NCBI GenBank assembly: GCA_030615035.1
Contig: JAUXAC010000011.1
Span: 1 to 40,701 of the forward strand
Length of the DNA stretch: 40,701 bases
Direction of reading: 5' to 3'
From: Dehalococcoidia bacterium
GTDB lineage: Bacteria > Chloroflexota > Dehalococcoidia > Dehalococcoidales > RBG-16-60-22
Part shown: in pieces, positions 31,207 through 40,502 of the stretch
Layout of the letters: every line of letters begins with the position of its first letter
How positions within the stretch are numbered: the stretch's first letter is position 1
Made by a program: the position numbers and the translations under genes
Notes under the pieces: model-generated
Told to the model about the DNA's origin: nothing
Database searches by the model: none
The model's input: only the letters and a program-made list of their open reading frames with translations

Positions 31207-32496
31207 CTATTTTTCGGCTGAACCTTCTGTACTGACGCTGCCCGTCTTTTCCTTGGTAAGCAGAATTTTTTCAAGTTTTAACCCGCGCATTTCGGTTATC
31301 ACCAGCTTCAAGCCCTTATACCTCAACTGTTCATTTGGTTTAGGTATATGCCCTAAAAGGTGGAGGACAAAGCCAGCCACAGTTTCATAGTCGCCTTCGG
31401 GCAACTCCAGTTCCATCTCTTCGTTAGCTTCCTCAATACGCATACTGCCGTCAATCTGGAAGGTGTATTCATTGATTACCTCGTACTCCTTTTCTATCTC
31501 AGCTAGCTCATCCCCTACCGGGCCAACAATCTCCTCAACTAGTCGGGTGAGGCTAACTATACCGGCGGTGCCACCATACTCATCTACCACCACACACATC
31601 CGGTAGTTTTTATCACGCATCTCGGCAAAGAGCTCGTTAATACGCTTGGTCTCAGGAGCAAAGTAAGCCGGGCGGACCAGGTCATCAATAGTGCTCTGGT
31701 CAGTGATACTACCTTTAGCCTGAGCCATAAGCACATCCTTTTCAGAGAGAATGCCGACTACATTGTCCATATTTTCCTGATATACCGGGAAGCGGGAGAG
31801 AGGAGATTCAGCGTAGAGGGCGAGGAAATCGGCTATCTTGGAACCCTGTTCTATACTTATAACTTCCGGGCGCGGCACCATGACCTCACGCACCGGGCGG
31901 TCGCCAAACTCAAATACCTTGTGCAGCATTTCGGCCTCAGCCTCCTCCACCGTCCCCTCTTTGTGTCCCACCGATATCATAGTGCGAATCTCCTCCGGGC
32001 TGGCCAGCGATCTGGGAACAGGTTTCCCGCCTACCAACCTGGTGAATCCTGAGGCTATCCAGCTCAGGGCGATGACAAAGGGGGCAAGCAGCCAGGATAG
32101 CCACTCTATTGGTCGGGCAAGTATTAGCGATAGCCTCTCCGCATGCCGAGTAGCTATGGTCTTGGGGGTAGTCTCAGCAAATATCAGGAGAAGAATGGTT
32201 ACGGCTATAGTGGCAATGAGGACGCCTTTCTCTCCCCAGAGGGAGACTGCCACCATCGTGCCCAGGGCAGCGGCGGCTACGTTGGCAAAGTTGCTGCCCA
32301 GGAGGATGGTGGAGAGAAGCTTCTCCGGTCGCTCAATCATTCTGGCGACTCGCCTGGCGCCTTTGACATTATTCTTAACCAGGTGCTCTAATCTTATTCT
32401 CTGCAAGGCAATGAAGGACGTTTCTGAGGCGGAGAAGAAGGCGGCTAGCAGCAGACAAATGACAAAAAGCACCAGGTATAATTCAATATTTGACAT
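31207..32496 (-). CDS. CNNM/CorC-HlyC family membrane protein
   Basis: 429 residues. The N-terminal CNNM (DUF21) domain has hydrophobic segments at about 5-25, 60-80, 90-110 and 125-150, with FFSASETSFIAL. A CBS pair follows from about 200 (VREVMVPRPEVISIE, SRFPVYQENMDNVVGILSEK, VVDEYGGTAGIVSLTRLVEE), then a CorC_HlyC domain from about 345. Such proteins mediate Mg2+ or other divalent-ion transport and were historically called hemolysins. GGGGTGAT precedes the ATG. It is the first gene of a pair with the DUF2344 gene. Confidence 0.93.
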   Translation of the reverse strand: MSNIELYLVLFVICLLLAAFFSASETSFIALQRIRLEHLVKNNVKGARRVARMIERPEKLLSTILLGSNFANVAAAALGTMVAVSLWGEKGVLIATIAVTILLLIFAETTPKTIATRHAERLSLILARPIEWLSWLLAPFVIALSWIASGFTRLVGGKPVPRSLASPEEIRTMISVGHKEGTVEEAEAEMLHKVFEFGDRPVREVMVPRPEVISIEQGSKIADFLALYAESPLSRFPVYQENMDNVVGILSEKDVLMAQAKGSITDQSTIDDLVRPAYFAPETKRINELFAEMRDKNYRMCVVVDEYGGTAGIVSLTRLVEEIVGPVGDELAEIEKEYEVINEYTFQIDGSMRIEEANEEMELELPEGDYETVAGFVLHLLGHIPKPNEQLRYKGLKLVITEMRGLKLEKILLTKEKTGSVSTEGSAEK

Positions 32497-32576
32497 ATAG
32501 TATCACCCCGCTCACATTACTTCCTTGAAATAATCATAGCATTGGTCTATAGGGGTGTCAAAGGAGATTATCCGTC

Positions 32577-32770
32577 AACCCCATCCCCATTTTGGTTTTT
32601 ATCAGGTAACCTATCCCCCTGACCCCCTTCCCTTGTTATTGGTTAAGGGAAGGGGGAATTATGGTTTTCGAAGGGGCGTCAGCCCCTTCGAGCTTCCCCA
32701 GAGTGCAGTTAATGAGAGGCTTCGCCCCTCTCCTTTTAAGGAGAGGGGGACCAAGGGGGTGAGGTCAATA
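32577..32770. repeat. mosaic hairpin repeat, locus 10
   Basis: CCCCCTTCCCTTGTTATTGG with GGGAAGGGGG, GAAGGGGCGTCAGCCCCTTC hairpin, AGAGGCTTCGCCCCTCTCC, then AAGGAGAGGGGGACCAAGG and GGTGAGGTC. It occupies most of the space between the CNNM gene and the end of nrdJ. Confidence 0.85.
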
Positions 32771-32775
32771 AAAAA

Positions 32776-35364
32776 TCAGCACTTGGTATAGCCGCAGGCG
32801 CGGCAGATGAAGCAGCCTTCCTGATAGATGAGCAGATTGCCGCATTCCGGGCACTGCCCGGCAAGGTTTTTGGCTAAGCCGTAGTCCTCCAGCCTGGGCT
32901 TATTGCCGTCATCGCCACCACCGGTAAGTTTTTCCAGAACGCTGGCAATGGCATCGGCGCAGGAGAGGATGGACTTGCCCTCTTCCCAGGCAATGGAGGG
33001 ACAACGGATACCACGAAGCTGCCTGACCACTGAAGCCACATCCACTCCAGACCTTAATGCCAGGGAGATAAGTCGGCAGCTGGCTTCAAGCTGGGCAGAA
33101 GCACAGCCTCCGGCTTTACCCAGACTGGAAAATACCTCACATATGCCACTCTCATCAGAATTCACGGTTACATAGATATAACCGCAACCGGTAGTTACTC
33201 TTTCGGTTACTCCGGTGGTTACTTTTGTCCTTTTCCTGGGAGTACGACTGATATCTTCGGCTTTCTCTTTCTTACCGGTGGTCAACACCTGGGCGTCACG
33301 ACTTCTATCACGGTAAATAGTTATTCCCTTTAGTCCTTCCTCATAAGCGAGCATATACACCTTAGCTACATCTTCCCGGGTAGCCTTCTGGGGGAAGTTA
33401 ACCGTCTTGGATACAGCGTTGTTGGTGGACTTCTGGAAGGCAGCCTGCATCCCGACATGCCATTCCGGACTTATCTCATGGGCAGTAACAAATAATCGCC
33501 TGACTTCGTCGGGCGCGTCCTTAATATTGCCGAGATGAGTGCCGTCAGCCAGCTTCTGCATGAGCTTCTCGGAGTAGAAGCCGCCGTTTCTGGCAACTTC
33601 CTCGAAATAGGGATTCACCTCTATTAACCGGGCACCATCCAGAATATTTCTGGTGTAACTAAGGGCAAAAAGAGGCTCAATACCGCTGGAGGCGCCAGCT
33701 ATCATACTCAATGTGCCGGTGGGAGCAATGGTAGTGCGCGAGGCATTTCTTACTCTGGAGCCACCAGGAACATCATAGCTACTCCCCTTAAAGGCAGGAA
33801 AGACGCTGCGCTCTTTGCCCAATTCTACCGAGGCTTTAAGCGCCTCTTCATCTATGAATTGCATAACGCTGGTGGCAATCTTTAGCGCCTCCTCCGAGTT
33901 ATAGGGGATACCCAGCTTAATCAGCATATCAGCAAATCCCATTACCCCGAGCCCAATTTTCCTGGTCTTTTTGGTCATATCGGCTATCTGCGGCAATGGG
34001 AATTTATTGACATCAATAACATTATCCAAGAACCTGACGGCAAGCTTTACGGTCTCGGCGAGCCTGGGATAGTCAATCTCCACAGTCCCGTTTGTATCTC
34101 GCAGCATCCTGGCTAGATTGATGGAGCCCAGGTTACATGACTCGTAGGGAAGCAGTGGCTGCTCGCCGCAAGGATTGGTGCTCTCAATACTGCCCAGCCT
34201 TGGCGTGGTGTTATCTCGATTTACGCGGTCAATGAAGACGATGCCCGGGTCACCTGTTTTCCAGGCCATATCCACTATCTTGTCAAATACCTCTTTGGCA
34301 TTAAGCGTAGACTCAATCTCTTTAGTATAGGGATTTACGAGATTATAGTCGGTGCCTGCCTCGACTGCCTTCATAAATTCAGCAGTTACCGCTACCGAGA
34401 GATTAAAATTAGTCAGGACAGTCGGGTCCTCCTTAGCGGTTATGAACTTCATGATGTCGGGGTGGTCAACGTTAAGGATAGCCATATTGGCGCCACGGCG
34501 CATGCCTCCCTGTTTAATGACATCAGTAGCCGTATCAAAGACCCGCATAAAGGAAACCGGTCCACTGGCGACTCCTCCTGTGGAACCGACCCTATCTTTT
34601 TCCGGCCTCAGTCTGGAGAAGGCAAACCCGGTCCCGCCACCGCTTTTGTGGATGAGCGCCGTATACTTTACCGCATTAAAGATGGACTCCATTGAGTCCT
34701 CAACGGGAAGGACAAAGCAAGCTGACAGTTGCCCCAACTCCCTCCCCGCGTTCATCAGGGTAGGGGAGTTAGGCAGGAACTCCAGATTAGCCATTAACCG
34801 GTAGAATTCATCTTCTACTGCCTTGACATCTGCCTTGGGGTTGTAAGTGAGTTCGGCTGAGGCAATCGCCTGTGCCACACGGCGGAACATCTCCTCCGGC
34901 GTCTCGATAACCTGCCCCTGTTTATCCTTCTTCAGATATCTCCTTTCCAGAACACGGAGAGCATTTTCGGTAAGATTAACGCCAGCAGTGGGTTTGACCT
35001 TTTGCTTAACAGTGGCAGTTGTTTCCATTTTGGGTTTAGCCTCCTTTGCGTGCTTTAGTTCTTCGGCAGCCAAGATTTCCTCCACCATGGTCCGGATTTC
35101 AGAATCGGCTGGTAAGCGCATCTTTTCCTGACGAGGCTTCAGCACCAGATGTTCCATTCCAGGTAAGGGTTGCCGCTGTTGCGGGGATTCCGCTTCTGGT
35201 GGTGGTGACTGTTCCAAGCGTTTAATTACCTGAGCGGTGAGCCGCTCAATTAGTTTCCGGTCGGGCATGCCCATAGACTCGGCAGCCTGAAAGACAACCC
35301 TGGCAATCCGATTGCGCTTGAGGGAGGTTGTTCGTTTTCCTTCCGGTTGATTAGCCGTGTCCAC
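32776..35364 (-). CDS. nrdJ: class II (B12-dependent) ribonucleotide reductase
   Basis: 862 residues from GTG. The body has [20 protein letters not shown] (first redox Cys), [46 protein letters not shown] (radical Cys and catalytic residues) and [20 protein letters not shown]. The C-terminus ends in a zinc ribbon CPECGNLLI...CRACGYTKC. It reduces ribonucleotides using adenosylcobalamin, oxygen-independently. AGGAG lies 6 bases before the GTG; the in-frame TTG two codons earlier abuts the SD and is less likely. It is 21 bp downstream of nrdR in the same operon. Confidence 0.96.
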   Translation of the reverse strand: MDTANQPEGKRTTSLKRNRIARVVFQAAESMGMPDRKLIERLTAQVIKRLEQSPPPEAESPQQRQPLPGMEHLVLKPRQEKMRLPADSEIRTMVEEILAAEELKHAKEAKPKMETTATVKQKVKPTAGVNLTENALRVLERRYLKKDKQGQVIETPEEMFRRVAQAIASAELTYNPKADVKAVEDEFYRLMANLEFLPNSPTLMNAGRELGQLSACFVLPVEDSMESIFNAVKYTALIHKSGGGTGFAFSRLRPEKDRVGSTGGVASGPVSFMRVFDTATDVIKQGGMRRGANMAILNVDHPDIMKFITAKEDPTVLTNFNLSVAVTAEFMKAVEAGTDYNLVNPYTKEIESTLNAKEVFDKIVDMAWKTGDPGIVFIDRVNRDNTTPRLGSIESTNPCGEQPLLPYESCNLGSINLARMLRDTNGTVEIDYPRLAETVKLAVRFLDNVIDVNKFPLPQIADMTKKTRKIGLGVMGFADMLIKLGIPYNSEEALKIATSVMQFIDEEALKASVELGKERSVFPAFKGSSYDVPGGSRVRNASRTTIAPTGTLSMIAGASSGIEPLFALSYTRNILDGARLIEVNPYFEEVARNGGFYSEKLMQKLADGTHLGNIKDAPDEVRRLFVTAHEISPEWHVGMQAAFQKSTNNAVSKTVNFPQKATREDVAKVYMLAYEEGLKGITIYRDRSRDAQVLTTGKKEKAEDISRTPRKRTKVTTGVTERVTTGCGYIYVTVNSDESGICEVFSSLGKAGGCASAQLEASCRLISLALRSGVDVASVVRQLRGIRCPSIAWEEGKSILSCADAIASVLEKLTGGGDDGNKPRLEDYGLAKNLAGQCPECGNLLIYQEGCFICRACGYTKC

Positions 35365-35385
35365 TGGCAACTCCTGTTTCAGGCC

Positions 35386-35952
35386 TCACTTTTTGCTGGT
35401 TTCTCCTGATTTAGCTTTACCTTTCTTCCGGCCTCTTTTAGCCAGTTCCTCTAATTTCTCGGTGGAGAGCAGGGGTAGCTGGCTGGTGGGCTGAGGTACT
35501 TCTGATTCACCACTGGCCAGGGTATCCACAACCTGTTTCAATGTGGTGATGTCAGTAAATTCTCGGTAGACACTGGCAAAACGGATATAGGCAATATGGT
35601 CTAAATTCTTCAGCCTTTCCATTACCATGTCACCGATGACAGAGCTGGGTATCTCTACCTTGCCCGAGTGGTAAAGCTCAACTTCTATATCATCAGCAAC
35701 CTTACCCACAGTACCACTGGGTAGCGGTCGTTTTTCACAGGCCTTGCGGATGCCGGTCAGCAATTTATCCCGGCTAAATTCCTCACGCCTCTGGTCTTTC
35801 TTAATCACGAACAGGCCAGCTGGTTGCAATCGTTCGTAGGTGGTGAAGCGGGAGCTGCACTTCAAGCACTGGCGCCGACGACGTACACCGTCATTTATGT
35901 TACGAGAGTCTATAACCTTGGAATCATGATAACCACAATAAGGGCAGTCCAT
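35386..35952 (-). CDS. nrdR: transcriptional repressor NrdR
   Basis: 188 residues. The N-terminal zinc ribbon is MDCPYCGYHDSKVIDSRNIN...RRRQCLKC (CxxC...CxxC), followed by RFTTYER, then an ATP-cone (VIKKDQRREEFSRDKLLTGI). NrdR senses dATP/ATP and represses ribonucleotide reductase genes through NrdR boxes. The C-terminus is longer than the usual ~150 residues by a Lys/Arg-rich tail (AKRGRKKGKAKSGETSKK). It is co-transcribed with nrdJ. Confidence 0.95.
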   Translation of the reverse strand: MDCPYCGYHDSKVIDSRNINDGVRRRRQCLKCSSRFTTYERLQPAGLFVIKKDQRREEFSRDKLLTGIRKACEKRPLPSGTVGKVADDIEVELYHSGKVEIPSSVIGDMVMERLKNLDHIAYIRFASVYREFTDITTLKQVVDTLASGESEVPQPTSQLPLLSTEKLEELAKRGRKKGKAKSGETSKK

Positions 35953-35961
35953 AACAAAATC

Positions 35962-36016
35962 CTACATTATGTAGTGCAACGAAGGGTATACTACCACAAT
36001 ATATAGTGCTTGTCAA
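35962..36016 (-). promoter_or_regulatory. nrdR-nrdJ promoter with two NrdR boxes
   Basis: On the minus strand: TTGACA (36016-36011), 17 bp, TAGTAT (35993-35988). The spacer is almost entirely GCACTATATATTGTGG (36009-35994), a good NrdR box. A second, GCACTACATAATGTAG (35977-35962), lies 32 bp downstream centre to centre, about three helical turns, as known for NrdR targets. Autorepression of the operon is the clear prediction. Confidence 0.85.
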
Positions 36017-36072
36017 GGGGGCTTTAGCTTAGTTTTAGGGATTTTTTTCTGGCGTAAGAAATTGTTTATTTA

Positions 36073-36289
36073 TCTCACCCCGTTAGGTTTTGATGGTTGT
36101 TGTCACCCTCACCCCCTTTATCCCCCTCTCCCTTGAGGGAGAGGGGGAAGAATATTAGAAGAGGGGCTACGCCCCTCTTAAACGCCCCTATTACCTCAGG
36201 GCAAGGAGAGTTAAAGAGAAGCAAAGCCTCTCTTACACATAATTTCCCATCCCTTATCAAGGGAGGGGGACAAAGTGGGTAAGGTCACC
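36073..36289. repeat. mosaic hairpin repeat, locus 11
   Basis: CTCACCCCCTTTATCCCC, CCCTCTCCCTTGAGGGAGAG hairpin, GAGGGGCTACGCCCCTC hairpin, then AGAGAAGCAAAGCCTCTCT and CCCATCCCTTATCAAGGGAG. It lies in the intergenic region between divergent nrdR and folC. Confidence 0.85.
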
Positions 36290-36320
36290 ATATATCCTAA
36301 GCAGAAGGGGCTGGGGGCAT

Positions 36321-36352
36321 AAGTTTCTAACCCCCCCTGATGTGAGAAACTT
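36321..36352 (+). promoter_or_regulatory. hairpin in the folC leader
   Basis: AAGTTTCT (36321-36328) and AGAAACTT (36345-36352) form an 8-bp stem with a loop of 16 bases, about 30 bp before the folC start. It is not followed by a T-run, so it is not a standard terminator. A leader structure is possible. Confidence 0.35.
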
Positions 36353-36379
36353 TACCTGATATGCCTCAGGGGTTAAGAT

Positions 36380-37735
36380 ATGACAGAAAAAAGATTCTCT
36401 ACACAACATCCGGAAGGCAGTGAGCAAGTGGACTACCAGACGGCTTTGGATTACATTTTAAGCTTCGCTGATTATGAGCGGCTTCCACGTTCAGCGCTCG
36501 TTTTTGATTTAAGACGCATTGAGATGTTGCTGGAAAGATTGGGGGGCCCCCAAGAAGCGGCCAAGTCAATTCATGTCGCCGGCACCAAGGGAAAGGGGAG
36601 CACGGCAGCGATGATTGCCTCCATCCTGACCCAGGCTGGCTACAGAACAGGGCTTTATACCTCCCCCCACCTTCGTAGTTTCACGGAAAGGATACAGGTT
36701 GATGGGAGGCCTATTGCCGAAGGTGCGTTCGGCAGGCTGGTAGAGTTGATAAAACCTGAGACGGAAGCTGTAAATAACTTCGGTGCCTTTGGCGAGCTTA
36801 CTACCTTTGAATTACTAACAACGCTGGCCTTCACCCATTTCAAAGAGGGGAAGGTAGATTATCAGGTATTGGAGACGGGACTAGGGGGACGCCTTGATGC
36901 TACCAATGTGGTGAAGCCGGAGGTTTGCGTCTTAACTTCCATAAGCTTTGACCACACAGACGTTCTGGGGGACACCCTTGCTCAGATAGCCACGGAGAAA
37001 ACCGGCATTATCAAACAGGGAAGCGTTGTGGTATGCTCCCCTCAATTCCCAGAAACAATGGAAGTGATAGAAGGGGTATGCCGCGAACAGGGGACAAGGC
37101 TGGTCAGGGTAGGCAGCGATGTCACCTGGCACCGGAAAGACTTCAGCCCTGAGGGGCAGTCGTTTGAGTTGAGAGGGATGACAGGCGAATATGACCTTAA
37201 TATCCCCCTGCTTGGTGAGCATCAGCTGGAGAATGCCGCCACGGCGGTAGCTACGGTGGAGGTTCTAGCCGAGCTGGGTGCAAAGGTCTCACCAGAGAGC
37301 ATTGCTACCGGACTGAGGCAGGCGCACTGGCCGGGACGACTTCAGATTCTGCGACGTGAGCCCTGGGTTATCGTTGATGGTGCCCATAATGCTGACTCAG
37401 CAAAAAGGCTAGCTGAGGCACTTGAGCAATATTTTGATTTTGACCGGGTGGTTCTTATTCTTGGAGTTTCCTCTGACAAGAACATTGCCGGGATGGTTGC
37501 TGAACTGGCAGCTCTCTCCGACGCAGTTATTGTTACCCGTTCTCAACACCCCCGCGCCGTAGAACCCGCCAGGCTTGCCAGCGAATTCTCAAAGCGGGGA
37601 ATAATCCCTGAGGTGGCAGAAAATGCTGCCTCAGCAGTAGAGCTGGCCTTGAACAAGGCAATGCCGGGAGACCTTATCTGTGCCACCGGTTCACTGTTTA
37701 TAGTGGCTGAAGTGATGGAATATATGTCGGATTAG
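36380..37735 (+). CDS. folC: folylpolyglutamate / dihydrofolate synthase
   Basis: 451 residues. HVAGTKGKGSTAAMIASIL (Mur-ligase ATP-binding loop) and GLYTSPHLRSFTERIQVDG, then LETGLGGRLDATNVV, SFDHTDVLGDTLAQIATEKT, LLGEHQLENAATAVA and VDGAHNADSAKRLAEAL are diagnostic of FolC. It adds glutamate to (dihydro)pteroate/folates. AGGGG lies ahead of the ATG. The gene stands between two repeat loci, alone on the plus strand. Confidence 0.95.
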   Translation: MTEKRFSTQHPEGSEQVDYQTALDYILSFADYERLPRSALVFDLRRIEMLLERLGGPQEAAKSIHVAGTKGKGSTAAMIASILTQAGYRTGLYTSPHLRSFTERIQVDGRPIAEGAFGRLVELIKPETEAVNNFGAFGELTTFELLTTLAFTHFKEGKVDYQVLETGLGGRLDATNVVKPEVCVLTSISFDHTDVLGDTLAQIATEKTGIIKQGSVVVCSPQFPETMEVIEGVCREQGTRLVRVGSDVTWHRKDFSPEGQSFELRGMTGEYDLNIPLLGEHQLENAATAVATVEVLAELGAKVSPESIATGLRQAHWPGRLQILRREPWVIVDGAHNADSAKRLAEALEQYFDFDRVVLILGVSSDKNIAGMVAELAALSDAVIVTRSQHPRAVEPARLASEFSKRGIIPEVAENAASAVELALNKAMPGDLICATGSLFIVAEVMEYMSD

Positions 37736-37775
37736 CTAGAGATTGGAACCAAGACCCTTATTACGAGATTGTTTA

Positions 37776-38125
37776 GCAACCTATCCCCCTGCCCCCCTTC
37801 CCATTAGGACATTTGGTGACCTCACCTCCTGTGTCCCCCTCTCCTTATCAAGGAGAGGGGGAAGATTTTAAAAAGAGGGGCTGGCGCCCCTCTTAAACAC
37901 TCCCGCATTATTAAATCCAGAGCAAGGGGAGGCGAAGTCCCCCTTAAACTCCCCTCTGAAAAGAGTAAATATAAGGGAGAGTCCAAGAGAGGTGAAGCCT
38001 CTCTTCTAAATCCCTCCCCCTTCCCCTTATCAAGGGGAAGGGGGATAAAGGGGGATGGGGTTACCTATTAAATAACTAAAGGGGGATGGGGTTACCCATT
38101 AAATAACTAAAGGGGGTGAGGTCAA
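37776..38125. repeat. mosaic hairpin repeat, locus 12, with 31-bp tandem duplication
   Basis: Several units: CCTCTCCTTATCAAGGAGAG, GAGGGGCTGGCGCCCCTC, GTCCAAGAGAGGTGAAGCCT, CCCCTTCCCCTTATCAAGGG. At the end are two tandem 31-bp copies (38047-38077 and 38078-38108) beginning AAAGGGGGATGGGGTTACC, differing at one base. It fills the gap between folC and ribD; no gene is seen there. Confidence 0.85.
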
Positions 38126-38170
38126 TAGACAATCTCTCATTATGGAGAATGGCATTGCCATTGAGGCGGT

Positions 38171-39280
38171 TTATTCTGGTTTAATATCGGCAGGAGGATT
38201 GACCCTGGCTTCAATAACCAGGTCTTCTCCCATTCGATATATCTTTCCAAATGATAACTTTAAAGCTTTACCCACCTCACGGATGTTTAACTCACCTACC
38301 GCTTCAATGCCCTTACCCATTATCTTTGGCGCCACGGCGATTACCATCTTATCCACTAAATTCCGGCGCAGTAGCGAAGTTATAACCCCGGCACCTCCCT
38401 CCACCAGAACCGAAGAAATACCCCGCTCCCCCAGTATGCTGAGCAGGTGCTTGAGGTCAACCTCCCCATCCTCATCCTCCTTGACTACCAGAACCTCAAT
38501 TCCCTTCTCACGCAAACGGGCTAACTTCTTCCCATCAGCGCGAGAAGTGGTGGCGATAATTGTGGGAGCCATTTCCCGACTTGTGACTAGCTTGGCGTCC
38601 AGCGGGATTCTTAACGTGGTATCCGGGATAATCCTGGTCGGGTTTCTCCCCTTGACCAGGCGTACGGTGAGCTGAGGGTCATCAGCCAGTACCGTGTCTA
38701 TCCCCACCATGATGGCGTCGTTGCTAGCCCGCAATTTGTGAGCCAGCCGCTGGAACTTTTCCGAACTTATCCGCCGAGAATTTCCGGTTGCGGTGGCAAT
38801 CCTGCCATCCAGTGTCTGGGCGAACTTTAAGGTGACCAGAGGCAGTCCAGTAGTCATATACTTGAAATGGGCTTCATTCAGGTCACGGCACTCTTTTTCA
38901 AGCACGCCGACTCTGGTCTCAATCCCCTGCCGCTTCAATATCGCTACGCTCTTTCCGTTAACCAGCGGATTCGGGTCCAGGGTTCCCACAACGACTCGTC
39001 CAATGTTGTTCCGGGTTATAGCGTCCACACAGGGAGGTGTTTTACCATGATAGCAGCAGGGCTCCAAAGTAACATAGAGAGTCGCCCGGTCTATGTTCTC
39101 ACTGGCGCTTTGGATGGCATTGATTTCAGCATGCTTTCCCCCATAGTGGTGGTGATAACCCTTACCAATTATTCGGTTCTCTTTAACGATGACAGCGCCC
39201 ACCACAGGATTCGGGCTGGTCTTTCCCAGACCCCTGCGGGCTAGCTGTAAAGCCTGTTTCATGTAATCTTCATCAAGCAA
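38171..39280 (-). CDS. ribD: bifunctional riboflavin deaminase-reductase RibD
   Basis: 369 residues. Deaminase domain: KTSPNPVVGAVIVKENRIIG, zinc site GGKHAEINAI and EPCCYHGKTPPC, all present. Reductase domain from about 150: PLVTLKFAQTLDGRIATATG, DAIMVGIDTVLADDPQLTVR and VEGGAGVITSLL. It performs the second and third steps of riboflavin synthesis. The start is TTG, which keeps the conserved DEDYMKQALQLA; GGGG lies ten bases ahead. ribE, ribBA and ribH are not in the window. It follows the membrane-anchored protein gene by 28 bp. Confidence 0.95.
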   Translation of the reverse strand: MLDEDYMKQALQLARRGLGKTSPNPVVGAVIVKENRIIGKGYHHHYGGKHAEINAIQSASENIDRATLYVTLEPCCYHGKTPPCVDAITRNNIGRVVVGTLDPNPLVNGKSVAILKRQGIETRVGVLEKECRDLNEAHFKYMTTGLPLVTLKFAQTLDGRIATATGNSRRISSEKFQRLAHKLRASNDAIMVGIDTVLADDPQLTVRLVKGRNPTRIIPDTTLRIPLDAKLVTSREMAPTIIATTSRADGKKLARLREKGIEVLVVKEDEDGEVDLKHLLSILGERGISSVLVEGGAGVITSLLRRNLVDKMVIAVAPKIMGKGIEAVGELNIREVGKALKLSFGKIYRMGEDLVIEARVNPPADIKPE

Positions 39281-39308
39281 GTTTCTTTTGCCCCTTTGTT
39301 TTGATGAC

Positions 39309-40031
39309 TTACGCTATTGGTTTTATTATTATGGTAAAAGTCATCTGTTCCTGTTGAATATTGATATTGGTAAACTCAAGGTCAACTTTTCCCGCACTGT
39401 CGGTTTCGCCCTCAATTAGCTGAACCAGTAAATCGTCAGTATTTTGCGTAATAAGCTCAATAAATTTGTCTTTTAGTACGGCATCGAGTAGTGGATTACC
39501 AGAGCTAATATCAGTTACTTCCACCCCGGGTTTGCCCTCTTTGACGCCGACTTTTGTTTTTATATCGATGGTAACCTCAATGCCATAGCTAGTAGCTCCC
39601 ACTTTAGTTACCAGATTGTTATCTGTCTGCAGGTCTATATGGACACTCTTTACCTCTAGTGGAATATCCCCGGGCATTTCGAACTGGGTTACTCGTTTCC
39701 CCGCCTGCTGATTAATTTCAGCTTCGGTGAAGACCAGGGTTACCTCTTTACTCTCACCAGAGGCGTAAACGTCAGCTATAGCTTGCTTAAAGTTTTCTAT
39801 CTTTTCTTCGAAGCTTGGGGCCGGTGGCTTAGCTGGTGGTTCACTCTCTTTAACCGGTGCTGGCGGCTCAGGTGGTGCGCTTTCACTCGGCGGAGGTGGC
39901 GGCTCGGCTGCTGCTGGGCTTGGTGTGGGCGGCTCTGGTGGGGAGAGATTGCTAAGGATAAAGTAACCGACACCGGCTATGATGAGCAAAGCGGCAACAG
40001 TAATGCTCGTAATGACTAGCGGACTTTTCAT
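39309..40031 (-). CDS. membrane-anchored protein with Pro-rich linker, unknown
   Basis: 240 residues. One N-terminal hydrophobic helix (about 7-29, ITVAALLIIAGVGYFIL) followed by a ~45-residue Pro/Ala/Ser/Glu linker, then a ~165-residue alpha/beta domain with an FTEAEINQQAG motif and alternating hydrophobic strands (VHIDLQTDNNLVTKVGA, VTIDIKTKVGV). The fold suggests a lipid-binding or LmeA/DUF2993-like extracytoplasmic domain, by analogy only. The ATG at 40031 follows AAGGTGAAGAAGTG. It has its own promoter and reads into ribD. Confidence 0.75.
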   Translation of the reverse strand: MKSPLVITSITVAALLIIAGVGYFILSNLSPPEPPTPSPAAAEPPPPPSESAPPEPPAPVKESEPPAKPPAPSFEEKIENFKQAIADVYASGESKEVTLVFTEAEINQQAGKRVTQFEMPGDIPLEVKSVHIDLQTDNNLVTKVGATSYGIEVTIDIKTKVGVKEGKPGVEVTDISSGNPLLDAVLKDKFIELITQNTDDLLVQLIEGETDSAGKVDLEFTNINIQQEQMTFTIIIKPIA

Positions 40032-40089
40032 CACTTCTTCACCTTCAATAGTCTTTCAATTTTAGATTTTGGCTGGTGCTGGCAGAGGA

Positions 40090-40118
40090 ATTATATACAA
40101 AAGTAAGTCTTGTGTCTA
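40090..40118 (-). promoter_or_regulatory. promoter of the membrane-anchored protein gene
   Basis: On the minus strand TAGACA, 17 bp, TATAAT. Upstream of it, GGGACA (40132-40137) and TGTCCC (40144-40149) form an 18-bp dyad of unknown purpose. Nothing else was seen in 40150-40239. Confidence 0.62.
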
Positions 40119-40239
40119 TTATATGCTGTCTGGGACAATTTGGTGTCCCGGCTTGGGCATAAAGGTTAAGGATAATCCTGAACTATACGTTGTGTGGGAG
40201 GCTTAGTCACCGCGAGGAATTGACTGTGGTATAGTGCGC

Positions 40240-40268
40240 TTGCGTTGGCGGCGCTGATTTGCTAAAAT
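40240..40268 (+). promoter_or_regulatory. putative tRNA-Lys promoter
   Basis: TTGCGT (40240-40245), 17 bp, TAAAAT (40263-40268). It lies about 80 bp before the tRNA. Moderate match. Confidence 0.45.
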
Positions 40269-40355
40269 CCAGAGAGTCGAAACCTCAGGGGCAAGCCAAA
40301 GATTAACACGCTAACTCTCCCAAAGAGGGCGCCAATTTGGCTGTTTGCTAAATAA

Positions 40356-40431
40356 GGGCCGTTAGCTCAGTTGGCAGAGCACCTGACTTTTAATCAGGGT
40401 GTCACAGGTTCGAGACCTGTACGGCCTACCA
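40356..40431 (+). tRNA. tRNA-Lys (anticodon TTT)
   Basis: Acceptor GGGCCGT pairs with ACGGCCT (one G-T), the D-arm is GCTC...GAGC, the anticodon stem CCTGA/TCAGG carries loop CTTTTAA, and the T-arm is ACAGG/CCTGT with TTCGAGA. The discriminator A is followed by an encoded CCA, giving 76 bases in total. An integrase fragment lies just beyond on the opposite strand, so the 3' end is a candidate attachment site. Confidence 0.97.
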
Positions 40432-40443
40432 TTTTTTGAGGCT

Positions 40444-40483
40444 AAAAAGCCCCTACTTCCTTAATGAAGAGTAGGGGCTTTTT
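40444..40483. terminator. bidirectional terminator between tRNA-Lys and integrase
   Basis: AAAAAGCCCCTACT (40444-40457) pairs with AGTAGGGGCTTTTT (40470-40483). With T-runs on both strands it can stop both the tRNA transcript and the oppositely oriented integrase. Confidence 0.85.
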
Positions 40484-40502
40484 CATTTTAGCTAACGGAT
40501 AG

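Noticed and set aside
36097..36282. Short ORFs within repeat loci (also 20090-20278, 32555-32791)
   Set aside because: Translations are of the repeat itself (SPSPLRERGK-like) with no SD; only the tilS copy is within a real gene.
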